Origin: Streptomyces cellulosae
GTDB taxonomy: Bacteria; Actinomycetota; Actinomycetes; Streptomycetales; Streptomycetaceae
Reading direction: 5' to 3'
Length of the DNA: 64,000 nt
Assembly (NCBI GenBank): GCA_014655195.1
Contig: BNBH01000003.1
Span: forward strand, 272,541 to 336,540
Each line of letters starts with the position of its first letter. The stretch's first letter is position 1. Under the pieces are notes generated by a model. That model did not search any database. It was not told the DNA's origin and saw nothing but the letters and a program-made list of their open reading frames with translations. Made by a program: the position numbers and the translations under genes. This document shows, in pieces, positions 10,073 through 18,851 of this stretch.

Positions 10073-10287
10073 GACCCTTGCCGTCCGTCGACCACCTCTC
10101 CCCAAAGCCATTCCATCGAGTGAGCGATGTGCCATCCGGCTGACGGAGGCCGGGGCCCCAACTAGGGTGCCGCGCAAGCGTTCCGGCACTTGGCCCACCG
10201 GCATTGCGATGTCGGAGGCGGGTGCCACAGTGGGGGCATGGGCAAGCCAGGACTGTGTCAGGCGCCGGGAGGGGGTGAGGGCGGGCC

Positions 10288-12051
10288 ATGAGCATGAGCG
10301 GTGCGGGGAGAGAGCAGGGCGCCCCGGGCGCCCGGGCCCGGGCGCTGGCCGTGCTGCGCGTCCGCAGCCGGGCGCTGGCCGTCGCCCTGCTGCCCGCAGC
10401 CGCCGCGGTGATCCTCCTGGTCGGCGGGTCCACCGGCCGTCTGACCGGCCCCGGCTGGGATCTCGCCCGCCGGATCGTCACGCCCCTCGCCGTGCTGGTG
10501 CTGCTGCTCGCCGCCGGGGTCGCCCTGGTCGTCGCCCGCGCCCGGCCCGCCGTCAGCCCCACCGTGCCGATCGCCGAGGAGGCGGCCCCGGACCTGTACC
10601 GGATGGTGCGGGACCTCGCCGACCGCCTCGGCGTCCCCGCGCCCTCCGCGATAGCGCTCACCCCGGACTGCGACAGCTGGCTGGAGGACCGTACGCATCC
10701 GGCGCACGCGCCCCCGCCGCCCGAGGACCACGGCGACGTGGCCCACGCGGGCCGGCCGTCCCGCCGCTCGCCCGCCGCTCCCGTGCTGGTCATCGGCTCG
10801 CCGTTCCTGTGGTGGATGCGGGTGGCCGAGCTGCGCGCCCTGCTCGCCCCGGTCGTCGCCGGGACGGGACCGTCGGCGCACCCGGACATAGCCGCCGCCC
10901 GGCGCTTCGTCCGGGGCCTGGACGCCGCGGTCGCCGTGACGTCGGCGCCGGACCGCGGGCCGGTGCCCCGCGCGGTGCTCGCCGGGGTCGGCTGGGTGGC
11001 CCGCCTGCTGCTGCACGGCAGCCGGGTGCACGCGGCCGAGATGGAGCGCGGGGTCGCCGCCGCGGCGGCCGAGCGCGCCAAGGCCGTGGACTACGGGCTG
11101 CGGATCGTCGCCCAGGAGCAGGTCGGCCTCGCCTACGCGGGCTGGGACCGGCTGCTGACCCGGGTGGCGCTGCCCGCCTGGCGGATGGGCCGCTGGCCGG
11201 CCCGGCTCAACGCGGGCGTGGTCGCCGCCCTCACCGAGCTGTCGCGGCGTGACCGGCTGGCCGAGGGGTTCGCCTCCCGGCTCGGTGAGCGTCCCGCCTG
11301 CGACCTGCTCGAGGAGCCCGGCGCGGTCGACGAGGCCACCTCCCTGCTCGCCGCCCGCCTCTTCCACGGCGGCCCGGCGGAGACCGGCCCCGACTGGTCG
11401 CCGGTCCACTGGGGCGACTACCCGGAGGAGGTCGTCGACCGCAAGTGGCGCACGGACGCCGCCCGCCTCCACCGGATACTCGACGCCCTGCGCGTACCGC
11501 CCGCCGGCGAGGGGACCCAGGCCCCCGACGGCCCCACCCTCGCCCGCGTCCTGACTCACCTGACGTCCGCGCCGGACCTGCCCCCGGCGCCCGTGTCCGC
11601 CGCCGACGTCCTCGCCCCGGACGAGGACGACCTCGCCGCAGGCACCGCCCACAGCGCCGCCCTCGCCGCGCGCCTCACGGCCGAGCTGGCCCGTGAGGAG
11701 GCCGCCGCGGCCGCCGTACCCGCCGGTCCGCAGGGCGCCGGGGCACCCGATCCCGACCCCCTCCGCGACGACCGCGCGCTCCCCCTCTTCCCCCTTCAGC
11801 CGCCCCGCACCGGGCGCGAACTGCTCGCCGACCACATCACCGCGATGGTCTGCTGCGCGGCCATGGACACGGTCGGAGCCGCCCCCTGTCTCGACTGGCT
11901 CGACGGACCCACCCTCCTCGTCGGCGGCGCCCGCGCCACGGACCTCCCGCCGCAGGTGCTGACCCTCATCGAGGACGGCGACCCCTCGGGCCTGCGTGAC
12001 TGGCTCACCCGGCAGGGCATACGCCCGGAGAAGCCCGTACGCCTCGCCTGA
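10288..12051 (+). CDS. Conserved membrane protein, possibly a degenerate M48-type peptidase
   Basis: 587 aa with two hydrophobic N-terminal segments (about residues 28-50 and 65-85), then a mostly soluble, Ala/Arg-rich region. The passage MRVAELRALLAPVVAGTG sits where M48 peptidases have ELRAVLAHELGH, so a peptidase ancestry with loss of the HExxH zinc motif is possible. This resemblance is by eye only. Located between purD and the DmfA2-like gene. The start was chosen as the ATG cluster after GGGAGGGGGTGAGG. Function unknown. Confidence 0.75.
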   Translation: MSMSGAGREQGAPGARARALAVLRVRSRALAVALLPAAAAVILLVGGSTGRLTGPGWDLARRIVTPLAVLVLLLAAGVALVVARARPAVSPTVPIAEEAAPDLYRMVRDLADRLGVPAPSAIALTPDCDSWLEDRTHPAHAPPPPEDHGDVAHAGRPSRRSPAAPVLVIGSPFLWWMRVAELRALLAPVVAGTGPSAHPDIAAARRFVRGLDAAVAVTSAPDRGPVPRAVLAGVGWVARLLLHGSRVHAAEMERGVAAAAAERAKAVDYGLRIVAQEQVGLAYAGWDRLLTRVALPAWRMGRWPARLNAGVVAALTELSRRDRLAEGFASRLGERPACDLLEEPGAVDEATSLLAARLFHGGPAETGPDWSPVHWGDYPEEVVDRKWRTDAARLHRILDALRVPPAGEGTQAPDGPTLARVLTHLTSAPDLPPAPVSAADVLAPDEDDLAAGTAHSAALAARLTAELAREEAAAAAVPAGPQGAGAPDPDPLRDDRALPLFPLQPPRTGRELLADHITAMVCCAAMDTVGAAPCLDWLDGPTLLVGGARATDLPPQVLTLIEDGDPSGLRDWLTRQGIRPEKPVRLA

Positions 12052-12235
12052 GCCGGACGCGCGCCTCGCCTGATCCGCCCTCCGCGCGCCCGTCACACGC
12101 CCCGTCCGATCCGTTGCGCATCCCCCGTCCGGAGCGCATTCCTCCACTTCAACGCACACACGACGAACGGTGACGGCACCCGTGCGGAATGTGATGTGCT
12201 GGGGCCGTTCACGCCCAGGGGAGGGGGAAACGGTC

Positions 12236-13600
12236 ATGCGACCGGAGCGAGTCCGCCATGAAGCGACAGGGGCACCGGCACCCGACGGCGGCGACCCCTT
12301 CGCCCCCGTCACGTTCCCGTGGCCGACCCGGCCCTCGCACGCCACCGACGGCCGTGTCGAAGGCTTCGCCTCGCCCTCCGCCGTCGCCCCCGGCGACTCC
12401 GTCGATTTCCACGTCACCGTCGACCCGCCCCGCCCGTTCCGCGTCACGGTCCACCGCATCGGCCACCACGACGGCCGGGGCGCCACCGAGATGGCCGCCA
12501 GCCCCCGCCTCCAGGGCACCGCGCAGCTCCCGCCGCTCGCCGCGGGACGCACCGTCTCCTGCCACCACTGGTGGCTGTCCTGGCGGCTGCCGGTCCCGGC
12601 GTACTGGAGCGCCGGAGCGTACGTCGCCGTGCTGGCCACGGAGGACGGGCGGCACCGCGCGCACGTCCCGTTCACCGTGCGCGACGACCGCCCGGCCGAT
12701 CTGCTGCTGGTGCTGCCGGACCTCACCTGGCAGGCGTACAACCCGTACCCGGCGGCGGACGGCGGCACAGGCGCGAGCCTCGCCCCCGCCCACGACGAGC
12801 ACGAGGCGGCCGACCCGGTCACGACGGTCACCTTCGACCGCCCCTACGCGGGTGACGGGCTCCCGCCGCACGCCGGGCACGCCTACGACGTGATCCGCTG
12901 GGCCGAGCGCTACGGCTACGACCTCGCCTACGCCACCGCCCGCGACCTGCACGCCGGCCGCGTCGACCCGGCCCGCCACCGGGGTCTGGTCTTCCCCGGC
13001 CCGGACGAGTACTGGACGACGGAGATGCGCGCGGCCGTGGAGCGCGCCCGAGACCACGGCACCTCACTGGTGTTCCTCTCCGCCCGCACCCTGCACCGGC
13101 AGATCGAGCTGGCCCCCGCCCCCTCCGGCCCCGACCGTCTGCTGACCTGCGGCAGACGCCGGGGCCCGTCCGGACCGGCGCTGTGGCGGGAGCACGACCG
13201 AGCGGAGCAGCTCCTGCTCGGCATCCAGTACGCGGGCCCGGTGCCCGGGCCGCGCCCGCTGATCGTCCGCAACGCGGACCACTGGCTGTGGGAGGGGACC
13301 GGCGCGCACGAGGGCGACGTCCTCGACGGCCTGGTCGCGGGCGGGGCCGACCGCTACCACCCGCGCACCCCGCTGCCCGCCCACGACGAGCGGGTCCTGC
13401 TCGCGCACTCCCCGTACGGAGACCGCCAGGGCGCCCGGCGCCACCAGGAGACGTCCCTGTACCGCGCGCCGTCCGGGGCGTGGGTGTTCGCCTCGGGAAC
13501 GCTCGCCTGGTCCCCGGCGCTGGACCGGCCCGGGCACGCCGACCCCCGTGTCCAGCGGGCCACCGCCAACCTGCTCGACCGCATCTGCAAACGCGACTGA
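12236..13600 (+). CDS. N,N-dimethylformamidase beta-subunit-like protein
   Basis: 454 aa. It resembles the large-subunit C-terminal domain of N,N-dimethylformamidase: an N-terminal beta-sandwich (residues 25-140 with WWLSWRLPVPAYWSAGAY), then the family-typical LTWQAYNPY and a Rossmann-like part containing AYDVIRWAERYGYDLAYAT and GLVFPGPDEYWT. The ATG at 12236 has a strong GGGAGGGGGAAA ribosome site; an in-frame ATG at 12170 lacks one. Amide-hydrolase activity is not established for chromosomal actinobacterial members, and the substrate is unknown. It sits between purine genes without overlap. Confidence 0.8.
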   Translation: MRPERVRHEATGAPAPDGGDPFAPVTFPWPTRPSHATDGRVEGFASPSAVAPGDSVDFHVTVDPPRPFRVTVHRIGHHDGRGATEMAASPRLQGTAQLPPLAAGRTVSCHHWWLSWRLPVPAYWSAGAYVAVLATEDGRHRAHVPFTVRDDRPADLLLVLPDLTWQAYNPYPAADGGTGASLAPAHDEHEAADPVTTVTFDRPYAGDGLPPHAGHAYDVIRWAERYGYDLAYATARDLHAGRVDPARHRGLVFPGPDEYWTTEMRAAVERARDHGTSLVFLSARTLHRQIELAPAPSGPDRLLTCGRRRGPSGPALWREHDRAEQLLLGIQYAGPVPGPRPLIVRNADHWLWEGTGAHEGDVLDGLVAGGADRYHPRTPLPAHDERVLLAHSPYGDRQGARRHQETSLYRAPSGAWVFASGTLAWSPALDRPGHADPRVQRATANLLDRICKRD

Positions 13601-13779
13601 CGGGGCGCGCGGGACCGCGCCCGTCGAACCCGCCCGCACCACCCCGACCGCCGTCCCGTCCGCACATACGGGAGAATCGACGTACCGTCCGGCCCCCTTC
13701 CGGCACCGCCCTTCCGGGAGCGTGCGCGGGAGCCGGGAGCGCTGTGGGCGTCCCTTCTGTTCAACCACGCGGAGGAACC

Positions 13780-14679
13780 GTGTCCGGATTCGTCGACAAG
13801 CCCGAGCCGATCCAGGTTCCGGGCCTGGTGCATCTGCACACCGGCAAGGTGCGCGAGCTGTACCGGAACGAGGCGGGCGACCTCGTGATGGTCGCCAGCG
13901 ACCGCATCTCCGCCTACGACTGGGTGCTGCCCACGGAGATCCCGGACAAGGGCCGGGTGCTCACCCAGCTCTCCCTGTGGTGGTTCGACCAGCTCGCCGA
14001 CCTGCTCCCCAACCATGTGCTGAGCACGGACCTCCCGGAGGGCGCCCCCGCCGACTGGGCGGGCCGCACCCTGGTGTGCAAGTCGCTGAGCATGGTGCCG
14101 GTGGAGTGCGTGGCCCGCGGCTACCTCACCGGTTCGGGCCTCGCCGAGTACAACGAGAGCCGGACGGTCTGCGGACTGGCGCTGCCCGAGGGCCTGGTCG
14201 ACGGCTCCGAGCTGCCCGCCCCGATCTTCACCCCGGCCACCAAGGCCGCCGTCGGCGAGCACGACGAGAACGTCTCCTACGAGGAGGTCGCCCGCCAGGT
14301 CGGCGCGGAGACCGCCGCCCAGCTGCGCCAGGCGACCCTCGCCGCCTACTCCCGCGCCCGCGACATCGCGCGCGACCGGGGCATCATCCTCGCGGACACC
14401 AAGTTCGAGTTCGGTTTCGACGGGGACGAGCTGGTCATCGCGGACGAGGTGCTCACCCCGGACTCGTCCCGCTTCTGGCCGGCCGAGCAGTGGGAGCCGG
14501 GCCGCCCGCAGCCGTCGTACGACAAGCAGTTCGTGCGCGACTGGCTCACCTCGGAGGAGTCGGGCTGGGACCGCAGGAGCGAGCAGCCCCCGCCGCCGCT
14601 GCCGCAGCAGGTCGTGGACGCCACCCGGGCGAAGTACGTCGAGGCGTACGAGCGTCTGACGGGCACCACCTGGAGCTGA
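13780..14679 (+). CDS. purC: SAICAR synthetase (phosphoribosylaminoimidazole-succinocarboxamide synthase)
   Basis: Joins aspartate to CAIR in purine synthesis. 299 aa from the GTG at 13780, eight bases after GGAGGA. Family motifs: HTGKVRELY near the N terminus, VASDRISAYDW, VECVARGYLTGSG and ILADTKFEFGFDGDELVIADEVLTPDSSR split over the second half. The open frame runs several hundred bases upstream through the preceding gene, but homology starts at SGFVDKPEPIQ. Confidence 0.96.
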   Translation: MSGFVDKPEPIQVPGLVHLHTGKVRELYRNEAGDLVMVASDRISAYDWVLPTEIPDKGRVLTQLSLWWFDQLADLLPNHVLSTDLPEGAPADWAGRTLVCKSLSMVPVECVARGYLTGSGLAEYNESRTVCGLALPEGLVDGSELPAPIFTPATKAAVGEHDENVSYEEVARQVGAETAAQLRQATLAAYSRARDIARDRGIILADTKFEFGFDGDELVIADEVLTPDSSRFWPAEQWEPGRPQPSYDKQFVRDWLTSEESGWDRRSEQPPPPLPQQVVDATRAKYVEAYERLTGTTWS

Positions 14680-14738
14680 CGCACGGCCGGGGCCGGGGGA
14701 CGCGCCTCCGGCCCCGGGGGACGTTGGCGGCACGCACG

Positions 14739-14771
14739 ACGAAGGCCCCGGTCATCGACCGGGGCCTTCGT
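14739..14771 (-). terminator. Hairpin terminator of tRNA-Gly(GCC)
   Basis: Perfect 15-bp stem (14739-14753 with 14757-14771), loop ATC, immediately past the 3' end of the minus-strand tRNA-Gly. It could also stop purC transcription from the other side. Confidence 0.75.
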
Positions 14772-14777
14772 CCTCTG

Positions 14778-14850
14778 AGCGAACGACGAGGTTCGAACTC
14801 GCGACCTCAACCTTGGCAAGGTTGCGCTCTACCAACTGAGCTACGTTCGC
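14778..14850 (-). tRNA. tRNA-Gly (anticodon GCC), copy 1
   Basis: 73 nt with acceptor GCGAACG/CGTTCGC, D-loop AGTTGGTA, anticodon loop TTGCCAA and T-loop TTCGAAC, all canonical. Discriminator U, no encoded CCA. Differs from the copy at 18699 mainly in a compensated acceptor pair and one T-loop base. Confidence 0.95.
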
Positions 14851-14875
14851 CTGCTGCGCCGTGGCGCGAGCACCA

Positions 14876-15490
14876 CTATACCCAACCGCGCTCGCGGGCG
14901 AGACGCACCGCGGTGTGGCGGTTCTCCGCGCCGAGCTTCGAGACGGCGGAGGAGAGATAGTTCCGCACGGTGCCCTGGGACAGCCGGGCCCGCTCCGCGA
15001 TCTCCGCCACGGGCGCCCCGTCCGCCGCCAGCTCCAGCACCTCCGCCTCGCGCGCGGTCAGCGGGGAGTCGCCGGCGGCGATCGCGTCGGCGGCCAACTC
15101 GGGGTCGACGTAGCGGTTTCCCGCGTGCACGGTGCGGATGATCTCCGCGAGCCGCTGGGCACTGACGGTCTTGGGCACGAACCCGCGCACGCCCGCGGCG
15201 AGCGCCCGCTTCAGGTGCCCCGGGCGCCCGTGCCCGGTCACGATCAGCACCTGGCAGTCCGGCAGCTCCGTCCGCAGGCTTGTGGCGACCTTCACACCGT
15301 CCGCGCCGGGCATCTGGAGGTCCAGCACGGCGACGTCCGGGGCGTGGGCCCGCGCCATCGCCAGGGCCTCCGGGCCGGACGCGGCCTCGGCGACCACCAG
15401 CAGGTCGTCCTCCAGGGACAGCAGGGCGGCCAGCGCCCCGCGGATCAGATGCTCGTCGTCGGCGAGCAGCAGCCGCACCGGTGCGGTCAC
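14876..15490 (-). CDS. NarL/FixJ-family response regulator
   Basis: 204 aa. Receiver domain with acidic pair LLADDEH, phosphoacceptor Asp in VAVLDLQMP (about residue 57) and Lys in FVPKTVS, then a LuxR-type helix-turn-helix beginning LTAREAEVLELAADGAPVAE. The GTG start overlaps the kinase stop codon by 4 nt (GTGA), so the two are translationally coupled. Last gene of the four-gene ABC transporter/two-component operon. It probably controls that operon through the TGACA/TGTCA elements at 18596-18621. Confidence 0.92.
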   Translation of the reverse strand: MTAPVRLLLADDEHLIRGALAALLSLEDDLLVVAEAASGPEALAMARAHAPDVAVLDLQMPGADGVKVATSLRTELPDCQVLIVTGHGRPGHLKRALAAGVRGFVPKTVSAQRLAEIIRTVHAGNRYVDPELAADAIAAGDSPLTAREAEVLELAADGAPVAEIAERARLSQGTVRNYLSSAVSKLGAENRHTAVRLARERGWV

Positions 15491-16725
15491 GAGGCGACCT
15501 CCAGCGCGGGCCGCGCGGTCAGCGGGACCTCCGCGACGAGCCGGAACTCGCCGTCCCCGGCCTCCCCGGCGTCGAGCGTGCCGCCCACGGCGGACAGCCG
15601 CTCCCGCAGCCCGGCCAGCCCCGTTCCGCCCGTACGGGACGCCCCGTGCGGGCCGGTCGCCCCGTCGTTCCGCACCGTCAGCACCACACGCCCCTCCGGC
15701 CTCAGCACCGTGACGGTGCACTTCTTCGCGTCGCCGTGCCGCAGCACGTTGGTGGTCGCCTCCCGTACGACCCAGCCCAGGGCGGACTGCACCTCGGCGG
15801 GCAGTCCGTCGGTGTCGCCGCTGACCTCGCAGTCGATCCCGGCCGCGCGCAGCACGCCTTGGGCGCCATGGAGTTCGGCCTCCAGGTCGGCCCGGCGGTA
15901 GCCGCGCACCACCTCGCGCACCTCCCGCTGGGACTCCTGGGCGATGCGCTGCACCTCGATCATCTGCTCGACCGCCTCGGGCCGCTCTCGCCGGGCTAGC
16001 TGGACGGCCAGTTCGCTCTTCAGCGCGATCACGGCGAGGTTCCTGCCCATGACGTCGTGCAGGTCGCGCCCGAACCGCAGCCGCTCCTCGGCGACCGCGA
16101 GCCGGGCGCGGGTCTCGCGCGCCTCGTCGAGGGCGTAGACGGCGTTGAGCAGCCAGATCGAGAAGGCGGAGGTGGCGGCGAAGAAGCCGCTCGCTGCCGT
16201 CACGAACGCGGCCGTGGCCAGCGCGGCGAGGGCGGGCATGCCGGCCGCCCAGGCGACCAGGCCCGCGCCCGCCCCGAACCCGGTGACGAGCCACACGACG
16301 CGCCGCCGGTCCTTCAGGCCGAGGGCCATCAGTCCGACGCCGTAGCAGAGCGTGGCGCCGAAGACCGAGCCCAGGACGGTGCCGGTGTCCTCGGCGGGCC
16401 CGCCGGGGCCGTGTCTGCCGAGGACGACGGCCGCCGTCGCGACCACGGCGGTCGCGGCGCCGAGCGCCCACAGCAGCCGCAGCGGCTGGGGACGCCGGCC
16501 GACCGTCCAGTCCAGGGCGCGGGAGGCGGTCACCATGGCCAGCGCGACGTGCGCCGCCACCGGCACCATCGACAGCAGCGCGAGGCGCGCCTCCAGATGG
16601 CCGAACGCGGTCACGGCGATCACCGTGGGCTCGGACAGCGCGATGAGGTGGAAGGACCACCGCGTGTACGTCTCGACCTTGGCGGGCGTGCTCTTACGCC
16701 GCCACCAGCCTCCCGGGCCGCCCAT
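15487..16725 (-). CDS. Sensor histidine kinase, DesK/NarX-like, multi-pass membrane
   Basis: 412 aa. Five or so hydrophobic segments in residues 20-200, then the HisKA_3 dimerisation motif RFGRDLHDVMGRNLAVIALK with the phosphorylated His near residue 225, and a HATPase domain (REATTNVLRHG, then GGTGLAGLRERL). No extracellular sensor domain is visible, which is usual for kinases that sense through a partner transporter. The ATG is preceded by AGGAG. Partner regulator directly downstream, transporter directly upstream. Confidence 0.92.
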   Translation of the reverse strand: MGGPGGWWRRKSTPAKVETYTRWSFHLIALSEPTVIAVTAFGHLEARLALLSMVPVAAHVALAMVTASRALDWTVGRRPQPLRLLWALGAATAVVATAAVVLGRHGPGGPAEDTGTVLGSVFGATLCYGVGLMALGLKDRRRVVWLVTGFGAGAGLVAWAAGMPALAALATAAFVTAASGFFAATSAFSIWLLNAVYALDEARETRARLAVAEERLRFGRDLHDVMGRNLAVIALKSELAVQLARRERPEAVEQMIEVQRIAQESQREVREVVRGYRRADLEAELHGAQGVLRAAGIDCEVSGDTDGLPAEVQSALGWVVREATTNVLRHGDAKKCTVTVLRPEGRVVLTVRNDGATGPHGASRTGGTGLAGLRERLSAVGGTLDAGEAGDGEFRLVAEVPLTARPALEVAS

Positions 16726-16806
16726 CCGCCGCTCCTGTCCCTGCCGATGTGTCCTGCCGCCGCACCGTGTCGTCGCGGTGCGCGCGTCCGCCCTGTGTCC
16801 GGCGCC

Positions 16807-17583
16807 TCAGCGCCGCGGCTCCCAGCGGAACCGCCGCCGTACAGCAAACACCGCCAGGACGGTCCAGGCGAGGGCGATCGCGAGGGCCTGGAAGGACTCC
16901 CCGGCCGTGAGGCCGCCGGTCCAGCCGCCGCGCACCAGGCTGACGACCGGGGTCAGCGGCAGCAGTTCGCAGACGGACGCCAGACGGTCCGGGAACAGCT
17001 CCAGCGGGACGAACATTCCGGAGCCCAGCATCGACACGATCAGCAGCGGCATAGGCGTGACCTGGGCGCTCTCGCCGGTACGCGTCCAGCTCGCGGTGAC
17101 GGCGGCGAGCGCCGCGCTGATCACGAGGCCCAGCAGCAGCCCGAGGACGGCCAGGTGGGGCGAGGAGGGTGCGGACAGGTCGAGCAGCACGGTGCAGCCC
17201 GTGATCAGCAACAGGCACTGCGCGAGACCGGTGAGGACGGCCGGCAGCGCGGACCCGGCGAGGATCTCCGCGTCCCGCAGCTCGCCGGTGCGCAGCCGCT
17301 TCAGCACCAGCTCCTCGCGGCGGACGACGTAGACGCCGACGAGCGAGGAGTACACGGCGAACAGCAGCGAGAAGCCGACGGCGGCGGGCAGGACGAGCTC
17401 GCCGGGGGTGAGCCCGGCTTCCGCGAGGTCCATCTCCTCGGCGGCGGACCGCACGCTGAGCGGCAGAATCAGCGGCACGAACAGGGCGGCGAAGAGGGTG
17501 CCCTTGCTGCGTCCCAGCAGGGTCATCTCCGCCCGGGCCAGGGACGCCATCCGGCCGGCCGGGGTGGTCGTGGTGGTGCTCAT
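16807..17583 (-). CDS. ABC-2 type transporter permease
   Basis: 258 aa, about six membrane-spanning segments. It begins MSTTTTTPAGRMASLARAEM and shows the ABC-2 pattern of a first cytoplasmic arm, hydrophobic pairs and a C-terminal arginine tail (VRRRFRWEPRR). The ATG overlaps the ATPase stop by 4 nt (ATGA). Likely a drug, lipid or peptide exporter; substrate unknown. Co-transcribed with the histidine kinase 80 nt downstream. Confidence 0.9.
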   Translation of the reverse strand: MSTTTTTPAGRMASLARAEMTLLGRSKGTLFAALFVPLILPLSVRSAAEEMDLAEAGLTPGELVLPAAVGFSLLFAVYSSLVGVYVVRREELVLKRLRTGELRDAEILAGSALPAVLTGLAQCLLLITGCTVLLDLSAPSSPHLAVLGLLLGLVISAALAAVTASWTRTGESAQVTPMPLLIVSMLGSGMFVPLELFPDRLASVCELLPLTPVVSLVRGGWTGGLTAGESFQALAIALAWTVLAVFAVRRRFRWEPRR

Positions 17584-18551
17584 GCCGCGTACTCCTCGGT
17601 GGTCACGCCGTGCGGCGCGACGGCCGAGGCGTCCTTGGCGATGGTGAGGAAGGCCTCCTCCAGGGAGGCCGAGCGCACGTCGAGCCGGCGCAGTTCGACG
17701 CCCGCGGACCGTGCCCACACCAGTAGGTCGGTGGCCGCGCGCTGCAGCTCGCGGGTGCGCAGCCGGACGGTGCGGCCGTCCACGGTGTGGTCGCTCACAC
17801 CCATCGGGCCGAGCGGGGGGAGGTCGCCCAGGTGGTAGCCGTCGGGCAGGTCGAACGTGATCCGGGACGGCTCGGCCGCGGTGACCTCGGCCGGGGTGCC
17901 GGTGACGGCGATCCGCCCGTCGTGCATGATCGCGAGCCGGTCGGCGAGGTTCTCGGCCTCCTCCAGGTAGTGCGTGGTGAGCAGCACCGTGGTGCCGGCG
18001 TCGCGCAGGGCGCTCACCAACTCCCAGGTGTCGTGGCGGCCTTCGGCATCGAGGCCGGTGGTCGGCTCGTCGAGGAACAGCACCTCGGGGTCGCCGAGCA
18101 GCGCGAGCGCCAGGTCGAGGCGGCGGCGCTGGCCGCCGGACAGCTGCTTGACCCGGACGTCGGTCTTGGAGCCGAGGCCGACCATTTCGAGGACCTCCCG
18201 CTCGGGGCGGGCGCCGCTGACGCAGCCGGCCCACATGCGGGCGGTCTCGGCGACGGTCAGCTCGGAGGGGAAGCCGCCCTCCTGGAGCATCACGCCGGTG
18301 CGGTGCCGTACGGCGGCGCGCTCGGTGCAGGGGTCGTGGCCGAGGACCCGGACCTGTCCGCCGGCCGGCGGGGCGAGTCCTTCGAGGAGTTCGACGGTGG
18401 AGGTCTTGCCGGCGCCGTTGGTGCCCAGCAGGGCGAAGATCTCCCCGCGTCGCACGGTGAAGTCGATCCCGCGCACCGCTTCGAACCCGCCCCCGTAGAC
18501 GCGTCGCAGCCCTGTGACCTCGATCACGTGCTCAAGTCCGTTGGTTTCCAT
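17580..18551 (-). CDS. ABC transporter ATP-binding protein
   Basis: 323 aa. Walker A LLGTNGAGKT near residue 42, Q-loop MLQEGGF, signature LSGGQRRRLDLA, Walker B VLFLDEPTTGLD and switch His in LLTTHYLEE. The C-terminal extension with a small beta domain is typical of DrrA-like exporters. First gene of the operon; GAGGC precedes the ATG. The region just upstream carries TGTCA/TGACA repeats. Confidence 0.93.
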   Translation of the reverse strand: METNGLEHVIEVTGLRRVYGGGFEAVRGIDFTVRRGEIFALLGTNGAGKTSTVELLEGLAPPAGGQVRVLGHDPCTERAAVRHRTGVMLQEGGFPSELTVAETARMWAGCVSGARPEREVLEMVGLGSKTDVRVKQLSGGQRRRLDLALALLGDPEVLFLDEPTTGLDAEGRHDTWELVSALRDAGTTVLLTTHYLEEAENLADRLAIMHDGRIAVTGTPAEVTAAEPSRITFDLPDGYHLGDLPPLGPMGVSDHTVDGRTVRLRTRELQRAATDLLVWARSAGVELRRLDVRSASLEEAFLTIAKDASAVAPHGVTTEEYAA

Positions 18552-18595
18552 GCCTCGAGCTTCGCGGTGGACGGAGGAGCTCGGCAGTGCGCGGT

Positions 18596-18621
18596 GTCAT
18601 CACCGGACATGACAAATGTCA
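18596..18621 (-). promoter_or_regulatory. Candidate response-regulator operator upstream of the ABC operon
   Basis: TGTCAT at 18596-18601 faces ATGACA at 18609-18614, and TGACA-AA-TGTCA forms a second 12-bp inverted repeat at 18610-18621. It lies 45-70 bp before the ABC ATPase start. Position and symmetry suit an autoregulated NarL-family operator; binding is inferred. Confidence 0.45.
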
Positions 18622-18664
18622 GATGGCTGTACGGAGAGGCCTTCTTGAAGCGGGCACACGAAAA

Positions 18665-18690
18665 AGCCCCGGTCCGATGGACCGGGGCCT
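18665..18690 (-). terminator. Rho-independent terminator of the tRNA-Gly pair
   Basis: On the minus strand a GC-rich stem (GGCCCCGGTCC / GGACCGGGGCT, loop ATC) is followed by TTTTT, just after tRNA-Gly(GCC) copy 2. Confidence 0.8.
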
Positions 18691-18698
18691 TGTTCCCG

Positions 18699-18771
18699 AG
18701 CGGACGACGAGGCTCGAACTCGCGACCTCAACCTTGGCAAGGTTGCGCTCTACCAACTGAGCTACGTCCGC
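18699..18771 (-). tRNA. tRNA-Gly (anticodon GCC), copy 2
   Basis: 73 nt with acceptor GCGGACG/CGTCCGC, D-loop AGTTGGTA, anticodon loop TTGCCAA and T-loop TTCGAGC. Canonical in every arm. Lies 80 nt downstream of tRNA-Gly(UCC) on the same strand and is probably co-transcribed with it. Confidence 0.95.
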
Positions 18772-18851
18772 ATTGCCTCCGACCGGCTCTCACCGATCGG
18801 CGCGAGCACCATCTTACCTGATCCACAAGAGTGGTTGGTGAGGCGGTGCAG

